From: Paludibacteraceae bacterium
Lineage (GTDB): Bacteria > Bacteroidota > Bacteroidia > Bacteroidales > Paludibacteraceae
Length of the DNA: 64,000 nucleotides
Direction: 5' to 3'
Assembly (NCBI GenBank): GCA_017630395.1
Contig: JAGBVI010000001.1
Location: forward strand, 1-64,000
Made by a program: the position numbers and the translations under genes. This document shows, in pieces, positions 7,808 through 15,380 of this stretch; position 1 is the first letter of the stretch, and each line of letters opens with the position of its first letter. The notes under the pieces are model-generated. The model was not told the origin of the DNA. It saw only the letters and a list, made by a program, of their open reading frames with translations, and searched no databases.

Positions 7808-8197
7808 TTAGTTCTGTGAGTTTTTGTCATCCATTATTTGCCACTTGGTTTCCATAATTTTCACATCGTTCTCATCTCTAAGGATTTCTGTTAGATAGGG
7901 GTAAGACCACTCAAACCAAAATTTATAAGGTTTTTTATGAAGTTCATCATAGCACATCTCCTCTTCTTCTCTTACATAAGAATAGTGCTCACCATCCACT
8001 TCACACGAATTCTTGTATAAAAAATAACGAGTCAATTTCTCATCTTTATCAAATCTGAATACTGTATAAGTATCATCTAACACTTTATCAATGGTGTGGG
8101 ATTTTTTACCATCACTCAAGATGGTATATTCCAACTTCCATTTCTTACCGTTCCACATTTTATGGACACTTTTATAATGCTTCAAAATTTCTTTCAT
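7808..8197 (-). CDS. Unknown 129-residue protein
   Basis: Begins MKEILKHYKSVHKMWNGKKW; aromatic-rich, beta-like pattern with YLTEILRDENDVKIMETKWQ near the end. The TAA stop is embedded in the promoter-like AGAACTAATG segment of the next gene. Unrecognised. Confidence 0.7.
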   Translation of the reverse strand: MKEILKHYKSVHKMWNGKKWKLEYTILSDGKKSHTIDKVLDDTYTVFRFDKDEKLTRYFLYKNSCEVDGEHYSYVREEEEMCYDELHKKPYKFWFEWSYPYLTEILRDENDVKIMETKWQIMDDKNSQN

Positions 8198-8226
8198 AAG
8201 TCAATTATACGGTAGTTCTATTACTT

Positions 8227-8703
8227 TTAGAAGTTTCTTTGTCTGTTACTCTTCATCATAATAGCATTTGCTAGGCTATCCCTCAATTCCAAGAAAATAA
8301 CATTCTCTCCCCAAAACTCAATGTTATGAATTTCAACAAGACTATCACCAAACTTATCAATAACATAGGAATACAATTCATTAGGCTTGCCTACAAAACT
8401 TTCCAATGTTTCCAATGAACATTGATGACGAAGTACATGCAGAACATCATTACGCATTTCCTTGTGTAACTTGGAATAATAATAACTGTATGTCTCTGTG
8501 TTGAACATACCTACATGTAGAAATTTTACGATGTCCTTTGAAAAAATACCCAACAAATGCTTTATCCATCGTTCATTTGCAAGATTACAAAATTCTACAT
8601 AAGGAAGTGATGAATCAATTCCTTCGTATATGTTCTTCTTTTCAGAACGAATTATGTACTTTATTAGATTCATAATTTTGTGATGTGTTTTTATCCCAAT
8701 CAT
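8227..8703 (-). CDS. Unknown 158-residue protein
   Basis: Begins MIGIKTHHKIMNLIKYII. A TTGACA-18-TATAAT promoter ends 7 nt before the ATG. His/Tyr-rich middle (FLHVGMFNTETYSYYYSKL). Ends at TAA. No family recognised. Confidence 0.72.
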   Translation of the reverse strand: MIGIKTHHKIMNLIKYIIRSEKKNIYEGIDSSLPYVEFCNLANERWIKHLLGIFSKDIVKFLHVGMFNTETYSYYYSKLHKEMRNDVLHVLRHQCSLETLESFVGKPNELYSYVIDKFGDSLVEIHNIEFWGENVIFLELRDSLANAIMMKSNRQRNF

Positions 8704-8761
8704 GAGAGGGATTATACACAGATTTGTAATTTTTTGTCAAGCAAATAATTGATTTATTTTA

Positions 8762-8792
8762 CAAAAAAAAGAGCAACCTTTTGGCTGCCCCC
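8762..8792 (-). terminator. Terminator, GAGCAACC type (imperfect)
   Basis: GCAACC-TTTT-GGCTGC stem with one wobble pair, T-run on the minus strand, after the stop at 8806. Confidence 0.75.
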
Positions 8793-8805
8793 AATAATCA
8801 ATTAC

Positions 8806-9135
8806 TCAAAATCCACAATCCCTATTCATAATTCTAAGACGAACACTCGCCTTTCTATAAGAATTTTTATAAGATACACCTTCACCAAAAACATAACTCC
8901 AACAACTTTTTACTTCACCATTTTCTTCACAAACTATGTCAATTTTACTTTCTTCCAAGTTTGTTACCAAATGATAAGGTTTTCTCGTATGGTCTTTTAC
9001 GATGTCTTTATAAAGGGTAATCGCATCATCAATACCCTTTTCTACATCTTCACATACAATAAGTTCAACGCCATCTTTGCTGATTATACCTTTTTCGTCA
9101 TCAACTTCAAATCCTACATTACTTTTCTTTTTCAT
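8806..9135 (-). CDS. Unknown 109-residue protein
   Basis: Begins MKKKSNVGFEVDDEKGIISKDG. TATAAT-AAGCGT-ATG arrangement at the start (leaderless type). The segment RKPYHLVTNLEESKIDIV..ENGEVKSCW..V.G resembles the KPYKLIDSEDGYYRLIKDG region of the protein at 6179-7303, a possible shared beta module. Ends at TGA. Confidence 0.7.
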   Translation of the reverse strand: MKKKSNVGFEVDDEKGIISKDGVELIVCEDVEKGIDDAITLYKDIVKDHTRKPYHLVTNLEESKIDIVCEENGEVKSCWSYVFGEGVSYKNSYRKASVRLRIMNRDCGF

Positions 9136-9162
9136 ACGCTTATTATACGATAGTTCTGTTTG

Positions 9163-9642
9163 TTACCATAACATGCCCCTCTTACGAAAGTATTTTTCTG
9201 TGGCATCATTTATTATTTCCAACAGTTCATTAACATCTTCCTCGCATTTAAATGTTCTCTTCTTACAGTCCTCACAGTAATTATTTTCATAATCCATGTG
9301 AGTTACTCTAACCTTTATCTTTTTTCTATTAGTCCAAAATGAACGCCCTATTTGGAACTCAATGCGATTATAAAACGAGTCATACGCACGCCAAAATACA
9401 ACTTCTTTATAATCTTCAAAATCTTTTTCTCTATGATGGATAACATCATTTGTCAAAAGTGATTTGAGAACTACATCCCAACCTTTATCTTCAAATTCGT
9501 CAGGTTCATAAGTGACGACCCATACAACAAACAAAAATACCGAAGTAATAATTCCTAAAACGATGTCAAATGTTGTCACTGGCTCACCAATAATGATACC
9601 AACAAATAAACACATTACTATCGCTGCTATGACTTCCTTCAT
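9163..9642 (-). CDS. Membrane protein with Cys motif
   Basis: Start at ATG 9642 (MKEVIAAIVMCLFVGIIIG); the -10 box TATATT lies 9 nt upstream and an earlier ATG overlaps it. Two N-terminal membrane helices (residues about 3-20 and 25-44) are followed by a soluble domain with NYCEDCKKRTFKC near residue 125, a possible metal site. Ends at TAA. Unknown; an inner-membrane early protein is inferred. Confidence 0.72.
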   Translation of the reverse strand: MKEVIAAIVMCLFVGIIIGEPVTTFDIVLGIITSVFLFVVWVVTYEPDEFEDKGWDVVLKSLLTNDVIHHREKDFEDYKEVVFWRAYDSFYNRIEFQIGRSFWTNRKKIKVRVTHMDYENNYCEDCKKRTFKCEEDVNELLEIINDATEKYFRKRGMLW

Positions 9643-9699
9643 GACAAGGACAATATACACAGTTTTTGATTTTTGTCAAGCAAATAATTGAATTATTTT

Positions 9700-9731
9700 T
9701 ATACAAAAAGAGCAACCAAATGGTTGCTCTC
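9700..9731. terminator. Terminator, GAGCAACC type
   Basis: GAGCAACC-AAAT-GGTTGCTC perfect hairpin with A-run on the left (T-run for the minus strand). Confidence 0.88.
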
Positions 9732-9742
9732 TAATAAGTCAA

Positions 9743-10042
9743 TTACTCTTTATTCCATTTTTCAGAAAGATAACTATCGTAAACCTCCTTCACAAGTTTC
9801 TTCAATTTCTGCTTCATGAAATAATCATCAACCTTGACAACCTCACCTTTGTAACCAAAGAAGAATTCGCCATTATCAAAGAACAATCTGGGCCACTTAT
9901 CTTTGAAAGCTACAGTGAAATTATAACCATTCTTCAAGTAAATGTTAAAGCATTTTGGATAACCAAATGAACAAATTTCTTCGGTAACTTTTCTAACACC
10001 TACTTCCTTTACTGTATCCTTAATAAGAGTGTAATAATCCAT
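9743..10042 (-). CDS. Unknown 99-residue protein, paralogue of 5249-5545
   Basis: Begins MDYYTLIKDTVKEVGVRKVT and ends YLSEKWNKE. Collinear with the protein at 5249-5545, sharing FFDNGEF.FGYK and VDDYFMK. It has the leadered promoter class (TTGACA-17-TATACT at 10119-10147) and an AGAAAGGAAAC Shine-Dalgarno. Function unknown. Confidence 0.8.
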   Translation of the reverse strand: MDYYTLIKDTVKEVGVRKVTEEICSFGYPKCFNIYLKNGYNFTVAFKDKWPRLFFDNGEFFFGYKGEVVKVDDYFMKQKLKKLVKEVYDSYLSEKWNKE

Positions 10043-10212
10043 TTTTATGTTTCCTTTCTATGTCTTGTTTGTTTGTCTTTCTCAGTGGTAACTTACCTTA
10101 TCGCCCCCTGACACAGACAGTATACACGATTTTTGAATTTTTGTCAAGCAATTTCTGCAACTTTTTTTTTGAATTTTTATACAAAAAAGAGCAACCTTTT
10201 GGATGCCCCTGT

Positions 10213-10246
10213 ATGCGCTATATTCTGGAGAAGACTCTCCGAAAAA
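10213..10246 (-). repeat. 34-bp exact repeat, copy 1 (3'-UTR hairpin element)
   Basis: Identical to 12695-12728. It contains a GGAGA-AGAC-TCTCC hairpin. In both places it lies between the stop codon of a minus-strand gene (10255 or 12733) and a GAGCAACC-type terminator, so it is in the 3' untranslated region of two different mRNAs. Confidence 0.85.
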
Positions 10247-10254
10247 ATATCAGT

Positions 10255-10422
10255 TCATTTTTCACTTGGCAAATCACTCATAAAATCATAATTCATAAAC
10301 TTTTTCACAATGTCATACACCATGAACTTATGAATTAATTTTACAGCCTTTTCCATTTCCTCCTTTTTCTTTTTGTTAGAAGGAGTGTAATTTTTGGTGA
10401 AGTAATTATGCTTCTTCTTCAT
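10255..10422 (-). CDS. Unknown 55-residue basic protein
   Basis: Start at ATG 10422 (MKKKHNYFTKNYTPSNKK) with GGAAAG 6 nt upstream. It overlaps by 17 nt the end of the TAG-containing gene at 10406-10630. The N-terminal half is Lys-rich, the C-terminal half is a helix rich in F/M/D (IVKKFMNYDFMSDLPSEK). Ends at TGA. Confidence 0.65.
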   Translation of the reverse strand: MKKKHNYFTKNYTPSNKKKKEEMEKAVKLIHKFMVYDIVKKFMNYDFMSDLPSEK

Positions 10423-10630
10423 TTGCTTTCCAACAATGACATGTATCGTTGGGGTCAATTATTCCCCAATTTTGAGAGCATGGCAAGTCCCAATTATCAA
10501 CTCTCTTATCTATACGAAGTTTCCAATGCTCACATGTTCCACAAATCTGTCCGTTCTTTATTCTTTCTTCCCTCTCTTTTCTTCTTCTTTCAGCAGACTA
10601 CCTAGTCAATTCAAAATTAATAATGTCCAT
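10406..10630 (-). CDS. Unknown Cys-rich (zinc-ribbon-like) protein with one in-frame TAG
   Basis: 74 residues when TAG is read through. MDIINFELTR, TAG at 10598-10600 (codon 11), then SAERRRKERE, then CGTCEHWK...LPCSQNW...NDTCHCWK, TAA. The Cys pattern and flanking words match the intact paralogue at 17390-17680 (CETCKHW...CHLPDNTCLNW), so the frame is genuine. TATAAT lies exactly 6 nt before the ATG. The gene is missed by standard-code prediction. Early genes therefore also carry the recoded codon. Confidence 0.8.
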
Positions 10631-10636
10631 AGTCTT

Positions 10637-10665
10637 ATTATACAATTATTCAGTTACTTTGCCAA
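10637..10665 (-). promoter_or_regulatory. Leaderless-type early promoter
   Basis: TTGGCA, 17 nt, TATAAT, AAGACT, ATG (10630). The -35 side overlaps the 3' end of the gene at 10646-10831. Confidence 0.8.
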
Positions 10666-10831
10666 TGTAATCATTTTCTGAGAAAGGCATTATAATGTTC
10701 TCTTTACCAAGTCCTTCCTCCACAGGAAATCCATTCAATTCTTCAAATCTTCGTTTCCACAAATTATTTTCAAATTCAACTTTAGCCTGTCTTCTCGCGT
10801 TGGCTAAACTCATCATGTCGTCATATTTCAT
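10646..10831 (-). CDS. Unknown 61-residue protein
   Basis: Start at ATG 10831 (MKYDDMMSLANARRQAKVEF), 6 nt after TATAAT. Helical, basic first half and NGFPVEEGLGKENIIMPFSEND second half. Its last codons and TAA lie inside the next promoter. Unknown. Confidence 0.68.
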   Translation of the reverse strand: MKYDDMMSLANARRQAKVEFENNLWKRRFEELNGFPVEEGLGKENIIMPFSENDYIGKVTE

Positions 10832-10861
10832 GCGCTTATTATACAATTATTCGTCACTTTG

Positions 10862-11236
10862 TCAAGAGTTTTGTTTATCTGAAACAACAAAAGGATACAT
10901 GAAAACAGGAGGGTCATCTTCATGTTCTTTTCTCATCGTTTCCTCTAATTCCTTTAATCGTTTTGCTTGCTCAGCTTGTTTTCTCTCCAATTCTTTATAC
11001 CACTGTAAAAACTTCTCATTCTTACAGTCATCAATGGAACAATTTACAAAATCAAATTCGTCAATTACTGCCTAAGTTGGGGGTTTATCCATTGTGCAGA
11101 GTGATAAGATTTGAATTCTTCCGTTATCATACCACCATTCATGATTTGATTCTTTACCATACTTACCAAAATGATTACTTTCCCAATCAAGGAGTTCATC
11201 ATAATCCTTGAAACAATATACTGTGTATTTTGCCAT
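10862..11236 (-). CDS. Unknown 124-residue protein with one in-frame TAG
   Basis: MAKYTVYCFKDYDELLDWES... up to KPPT, TAG at 11072-11074 (codon 55), then AVIDEFDFVNCSIDDCKNEKF, a charged helix and TGA. The FVNCSIDDCK.E.F block and the N-terminal FKDY.EL..W block both occur in the intact protein at 20795-21313, on either side of where the TAG falls here. This shows read-through rather than two genes. Invisible to standard-code prediction. Confidence 0.82.
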
Positions 11237-11247
11237 ACGGTTATTAT

Positions 11248-11733
11248 TCAGTTATAATTTTTCATCTCATCTAATGTGACAACTCCATCACTACTTGAAT
11301 AAAGACGAGTATAACTATTCTTTTCAATTTTTACGAACCTTTCTAAAAAATCAATTGGAATGTTAAGAAAACCTCCAATCTCCATATTGAACTGCAAACG
11401 AAACATTACACAAATCCCATCTTCCTCACCAAATACCTTACAAAAAGACATATCGCTATCATAAGTCGCTATCATATCTGAATGAAAAGCGTTGAATACC
11501 GTATGTTTTTCTTTACCATTTTCATCTCTCAAAATGTTACACTCAATAATAGGGTTAAAATAACCGATGATGAAATTAGTCAACTTTTCCTTAGAAAAAC
11601 AATCCGAAAAATCATCGCAAAAGGTCGAAACTCTAATAATGCCCTCAATAATAGAAATTTGATTAGGGTAAGACGATGGTATTACATTAGTAGGATTACA
11701 ATAACCGCAAATAATGTTATTTTTATTTTCCAT
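11248..11733 (-). CDS. Unknown 161-residue protein, paralogue of 16783-17268
   Basis: Aligns end to end with the protein at 16783-17268: SVIEGIIR.S.F.DD.SDC.SKEKLTNFI..YFNPI.ECNILRDENGK, then PIDFLE.FVKIE and a C-terminal VTLDE..NY. Ends at TGA. Sequence divergence between the copies is moderate, so the duplication is not recent. No known family; an early accessory protein. Confidence 0.8.
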   Translation of the reverse strand: MENKNNIICGYCNPTNVIPSSYPNQISIIEGIIRVSTFCDDFSDCFSKEKLTNFIIGYFNPIIECNILRDENGKEKHTVFNAFHSDMIATYDSDMSFCKVFGEEDGICVMFRLQFNMEIGGFLNIPIDFLERFVKIEKNSYTRLYSSSDGVVTLDEMKNYN

Positions 11734-11778
11734 AAGCCAATTATATGTCAGTTCTGTGGATGTAAAATGATTTTTTAT

Positions 11779-12141
11779 TCATTTAACTTCAATCATAATG
11801 TATTCATCGCCATTTTTATCTATTGACCATACATACAAAACTTCGTCTTTGAAATTATGTTTTGCGTAATGTTCTTTGGATAAATGAAGTGGTTGGGAAA
11901 AATACATTTTTGTGCCATGAGTGTTAGGAATTAGTTCTATTCCATCGTGGATTTTTGGATTTATTACATTGACAAAACCATCATATTCATCATCGTGTTC
12001 CATTGAACTACCATCAATCCACGATTTTAATTCCTTGCGAGATGGAGGAGTATGGACATGAATTCTGCGTTCAATTTCTGCATCATCTTCTCCACAAAAC
12101 TCACGTACTATTTCACACAATTCATCCCAATCGTTTTTCAT
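11779..12141 (-). CDS. Unknown 120-residue acidic protein
   Basis: Begins MKNDWDELCEIVREFCGEDD; two Cys near the N-terminus, a His-containing centre, and a beta-rich end (LYVWSIDKNGDEYIMIEVK). Ends at TGA. No family recognised. Confidence 0.7.
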   Translation of the reverse strand: MKNDWDELCEIVREFCGEDDAEIERRIHVHTPPSRKELKSWIDGSSMEHDDEYDGFVNVINPKIHDGIELIPNTHGTKMYFSQPLHLSKEHYAKHNFKDEVLYVWSIDKNGDEYIMIEVK

Positions 12142-12212
12142 AACTTGTCATAAAAATTTTTAATTTTGTATATGTTTTCTTCACGAGTTCCATTCTTTTT
12201 TTCATTCCCAAT

Positions 12213-12629
12213 TCAAAATGGGGTGAAACACATTGGACATATTATTGCAGATTTTTTATCTTCAATTAGTTCTACACCAAGCGCATTACTATAACCATTC
12301 ATATCAATTTGATAACCACAATCAGGACATTCGATTGGCTTCACAAACCTTATCAAAATGTTCATAAGTAGTTTAGGATTAGGCTTAGGAATACTCTTCT
12401 TCATTACCTCATCCAAATAAAATTTCAATGTCTCATTAGTAAGTTCCACATTAGGGTTTTCTTCCTTTACCATTTCTAATGCTTCTATTACTGTAACTTG
12501 TCCCAAATCACCAGGAACATAACCTAACATGTACCTTGCTTCGTTTTCAGTAACATTGTGATTATTCATATATTCTTCCACCTCTTTACGCTGATTAGGG
12601 CTGAGTGGATAACCTGTAACATCTCTCAT
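12213..12629 (-). CDS. Zinc-ribbon protein, paralogue of 15381-15959
   Basis: Start at ATG 12629 (MRDVTGYPLSPNQRKEVEEY), 6 nt after TATAAT. The first 95 residues match the second half of the 15381-15959 product: RDVTGYPLSPNQRKEVEE, TENEARY.LGYV, then VPKPNPK-like IPKPNPK. The C-terminus differs: it has two CxxC pairs (CPDC, CPMC) and is a probable zinc ribbon. Ends at TGA. It may bind nucleic acid or protein. No named family. Confidence 0.78.
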   Translation of the reverse strand: MRDVTGYPLSPNQRKEVEEYMNNHNVTENEARYMLGYVPGDLGQVTVIEALEMVKEENPNVELTNETLKFYLDEVMKKSIPKPNPKLLMNILIRFVKPIECPDCGYQIDMNGYSNALGVELIEDKKSAIICPMCFTPF

Positions 12630-12662
12630 ACTATTATTATACATTAGTTCTATTATTTTGTC

Positions 12663-12692
12663 AAAAAAAAGAGCAACCGAAAGGTTGCTCTT
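12663..12692. terminator. Terminator, GAGCAACC type
   Basis: Perfect GAGCAACC-GAAA-GGTTGCTC hairpin with a preceding A-run (T-run on the minus strand). Confidence 0.9.
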
Positions 12693-12694
12693 GA

Positions 12695-12728
12695 ATGCGC
12701 TATATTCTGGAGAAGACTCTCCGAAAAA
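12695..12728 (-). repeat. 34-bp exact repeat, copy 2
   Basis: Identical to 10213-10246; again between a minus-strand stop codon (12733) and a terminator (12663-12692). Confidence 0.85.
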
Positions 12729-12732
12729 TCTA

Positions 12733-13179
12733 TCAAAGAATTACTCTAATCTTCAAGTCCGTCTTACCTTGATAATTCAATACATCAACCAAAGTTAGCA
12801 AACAAGCACAAAACTTATCACAAAGCCCTGTCTTATACTTTACTTCTGAACGAATTACACGATAAACGAATTCATTAAGTGTCTCAGGATGTGGATAAAA
12901 TTTATGAGTTCCAATAAGCAAATACTTACCGTTGAACTCTACATTCAAGGCACAACCCAAGTATTCATCATGATTAGTTAGATTAAAACGAGATAATACT
13001 GCATCTTCTGTTTCAACAGCAAATGTATTATCAAGTTGGTCAATCCAAACATAACCAGTATTATGCGTAAGAAAATAGGTAAGTTTATCGTATTGGAATA
13101 CACCAATTTCATCAGCGTTCCATTCACGAGTGTCCCAATCCTTACCTGCCCATTCATCAATAAATTGCTCAAATGTCAT
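12733..13179 (-). CDS. Unknown 148-residue protein
   Basis: Begins MTFEQFIDEWAGKDWDTREW. Tyr/Trp-rich, mixed alpha/beta; a CDKFCACLL motif in the C-terminal half. SD AGAAAGAATT upstream of the ATG. Ends at TGA next to the 34-bp repeat. Unrecognised. Confidence 0.7.
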   Translation of the reverse strand: MTFEQFIDEWAGKDWDTREWNADEIGVFQYDKLTYFLTHNTGYVWIDQLDNTFAVETEDAVLSRFNLTNHDEYLGCALNVEFNGKYLLIGTHKFYPHPETLNEFVYRVIRSEVKYKTGLCDKFCACLLTLVDVLNYQGKTDLKIRVIL

Positions 13180-13210
13180 AATTTATAATTCTTTCTATCA
13201 AATAAAATCA

Positions 13211-13738
13211 TCAGTTCAATTCCATAGCATCAATTCCAAAAGAATTACCACATTCCATATATCTGTCAAGAATTAGGTACTTCTTTTCGCACATTTTCTC
13301 ATACAAACGAACAAATGCGTCAAAGATGGGCTTAGGAACTTTATTACCATTTTCAATTTTATAAAAAACACGCTCTTCTAAATAACCCTTTCCATCTACC
13401 TCACCATAGCCATAAAGAGTAAATTTCCAATCAGCACCATTTCTATGAGGAGGAGCAACCATGAAAAATACATCCTTCAATTTCTTATTGGTATAAAAAT
13501 TCTTCAATTTCATACCAAAAATGTTAAACTTCTCATCATGCCACAACGCCACATTACCCTTTTCAATTTCAGCAATAACATCTCTATCAATAATGTCATT
13601 GATAATCTTTTCAATTAGTGTCTTTTCTGGTTTAGTTGCTGTGTAATAACCAAAAGCAGCATAATTCAGATTATTTGCAAAATGTACATTTTGCTCAAAT
13701 TCATAATCGTCTTCGTTAATATATTCAACCGTTCTCAT
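13211..13738 (-). CDS. Unknown 175-residue protein
   Basis: Begins MRTVEYINEDDYEFEQNVHF. Uses the same AAAAAGAATTATAAATT leader as the gene below it, implying a shared unit with 12733 and 13757. The centre FFMVAPPHRNGADWKFTLYG is distinctive but not recognised. Ends at TGA. Confidence 0.7.
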   Translation of the reverse strand: MRTVEYINEDDYEFEQNVHFANNLNYAAFGYYTATKPEKTLIEKIINDIIDRDVIAEIEKGNVALWHDEKFNIFGMKLKNFYTNKKLKDVFFMVAPPHRNGADWKFTLYGYGEVDGKGYLEERVFYKIENGNKVPKPIFDAFVRLYEKMCEKKYLILDRYMECGNSFGIDAMELN

Positions 13739-13756
13739 AATTTATAATTCTTTTTA

Positions 13757-14194
13757 TCAAATAAAATCAGCGTCAATTAGGGTATGAGACTTACCATACT
13801 CCTTATCGTTGTGAAGAATGAGGTGTTTGTTTTCCTCAATGTATTCTACCAAACGATTGAAAGAGGGAGATTTTTCCAAATTACTATGGTTCACCTCAAA
13901 GCAAAGTTTCAACAATCGTCCTCCTAAAGTTTCACCAACACCAGGTTTTTTATACAATTCAAAAACATAAGCAGGTACAGCCGTTTCACGGTTAAATCTA
14001 TATGCTGAACCATGAATACCAATGGCTATTTCACTTATGCTACTTTCTGGGGAGAATAAGTTACGGATGGTAATCGTTGAAATCTCACCCATGTATTCCC
14101 ATACACAAAAATCACCATCTCCTGTGAGTAGCACCTTACTATCGATAATCTTATCAACAACCTTCTTTATTACTTCTTCGTCTCTCTTTCTCAT
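13757..14194 (-). CDS. Unknown 145-residue protein, paralogue family of 7372
   Basis: Begins MRKRDEEVIKKVVDKIIDSKVLL; shares the N-terminal VVDKII.S.VL block with 17688-18086 and YIEENKH.IL....YG.S...D.DF with 7372-7791. Eight nt separate its start from the previous gene's end, so it is co-transcribed. Function unknown. Confidence 0.78.
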   Translation of the reverse strand: MRKRDEEVIKKVVDKIIDSKVLLTGDGDFCVWEYMGEISTITIRNLFSPESSISEIAIGIHGSAYRFNRETAVPAYVFELYKKPGVGETLGGRLLKLCFEVNHSNLEKSPSFNRLVEYIEENKHLILHNDKEYGKSHTLIDADFI

Positions 14195-14201
14195 AAGTCA
14201 A

Positions 14202-14594
14202 TTATTCAGGCAAATAATCACGCTTCACATTAGGGTCTTCAAGGTTATTTCTAATGTAAGAGTAGATATTTTGTTCAGCCTCTTCACAAGCAATGTCAAA
14301 CTCATCATTACTCATAATTTCAGTAGAAATTCCCTTTTGATACATTTGGATAGAACCTCTTACAATGCTATACAAAATGAAATCATACTGTGACGGAGTA
14401 GGTGCATAATCCATTGTCTTTATAAAGTCAATAACCTTGTCTCTCATAGACTTGGATTTTGCCAATGCTTTATAAACAGCCTTTGCATCTTCTTTTGATA
14501 ATTTGACAATGTAATCTTTACGAAGTGATTGAATGTAAGATTCAACTTGCTCCTTCGTAATCCCTTCAGGTACTTTTATAGTTATTTCTTTCAT
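14202..14594 (-). CDS. Unknown 130-residue helical protein
   Basis: Begins MKEITIKVPEGITKEQVESYIQ, a pattern like small DNA-binding or antitoxin N-termini (beta strand then helix). The rest is helical and charged. Ends at TAA 7 nt before the next start. No family assigned. Confidence 0.7.
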   Translation of the reverse strand: MKEITIKVPEGITKEQVESYIQSLRKDYIVKLSKEDAKAVYKALAKSKSMRDKVIDFIKTMDYAPTPSQYDFILYSIVRGSIQMYQKGISTEIMSNDEFDIACEEAEQNIYSYIRNNLEDPNVKRDYLPE

Positions 14595-14597
14595 AAG

Positions 14598-14828
14598 TCA
14601 ATTTTGATTGTGTTTTTCTAGCTTATTAAATGTCAAAACATCAACACCATCTTCACAAATTTTTATCTCATGACAATACTCTTCATTCAATTTCAAAAAT
14701 CTTATACACGCTTTTCTCACCTCTTCCCAAGTAAGATGCTGGGTAAAAAGAAGAGAACCATCCAAGTTATCAATCCACTCTTTTCGCTCTTCTTCCGTCA
14801 TTGGTCTTAGCTCTAATTCTTTATTCAT
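14598..14828 (-). CDS. Unknown 76-residue protein
   Basis: Start at ATG 14828 (MNKELELRPMTEEERKEWID), after TGTAATAAGAGT. Helical and acidic, ends at TGA. An upstream in-frame ATG overlaps the -10 box and is rejected. Unknown. Confidence 0.65.
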   Translation of the reverse strand: MNKELELRPMTEEERKEWIDNLDGSLLFTQHLTWEEVRKACIRFLKLNEEYCHEIKICEDGVDVLTFNKLEKHNQN

Positions 14829-14868
14829 ACTCTTATTACACATTAGTTATGTAAATTTGCTATAATTT

Positions 14869-15159
14869 TTATCTTTCAATAATAGGCATCAAATCATTTC
14901 TTTCAGAAATTCTAATCAATTCAATGGTCTTTACTGATGGATAAAACCAATCGAACTTTTTAGATAATTCTTTACAAACCAAAATAGCATCAACCGAGGT
15001 CACATCTCCATAATAAAAAGAACTGGGAATGTATTTGAAATTTCGTTCTTCAAAAAATGCACGAATGTCACTATACGCCTTTTCAAAAGAATCTTTAACA
15101 TAAAGTTTCTTTAACATTTCGTTATCCAATTCTATAATAATACCATGTGTTTCTTTCAT
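14869..15159 (-). CDS. vapD: VapD / Cas2-like endoribonuclease family protein
   Basis: 96 residues with the family's conserved order: a first strand IIIELDNEML, the block AYSDIRAFFEERNF (residues about 29-42), FYYGD, a helix with VCKELSKKFDWF and the C-terminal RISERNDLMPII. VapD proteins are ferredoxin-fold endoribonucleases related to Cas2. They are found in toxin-antitoxin loci and plasmids, and in some Helicobacter and Haemophilus they cleave RNA. TATAAT lies 6 nt before the ATG. No Cas1 or CRISPR repeats are nearby. In a phage it could process host or phage mRNA; that role is inferred. Confidence 0.82.
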   Translation of the reverse strand: MKETHGIIIELDNEMLKKLYVKDSFEKAYSDIRAFFEERNFKYIPSSFYYGDVTSVDAILVCKELSKKFDWFYPSVKTIELIRISERNDLMPIIER

Positions 15160-15162
15160 AAG

Positions 15163-15366
15163 TCAATTATACATTAGTTCTGTTAGTTTGTCAATGTTCT
15201 TATTTTTTATCACATTATACAATTCCAATGCCTCCTTCTGCAACTCTTTATTATGACATGCAGCATGAATTGCAACTATTGCGACTGAGAGGTCTCTCCC
15301 AACATTTTCGCTATCTTCAAAAACTCCGTTGACAAATTCATCTAATGCTGGATACTTCGTTTTCAT
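15163..15366 (-). CDS. Unknown 67-residue helical protein
   Basis: Start at ATG 15366 (MKTKYPALDEFVNGVFEDSE), 6 nt after TATAAT. All-helical pattern with AIVAIHAACHNKELQKEALELY. Its last codons (LMYN*) are encoded by the -10 region of the vapD promoter. Unknown. Confidence 0.68.
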   Translation of the reverse strand: MKTKYPALDEFVNGVFEDSENVGRDLSVAIVAIHAACHNKELQKEALELYNVIKNKNIDKLTELMYN

Positions 15367-15380
15367 ACGCTTATTATACA

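Noticed and set aside
10213-10246. The 34-bp repeat as an intrinsic terminator
   Set aside because: No U-run follows the hairpin on either strand; a separate terminator lies next to it.
14869-15159. CRISPR adaptation system suggested by the Cas2-like protein
   Set aside because: No Cas1, no other cas gene and no spaced direct repeats nearby; VapD is the better match.
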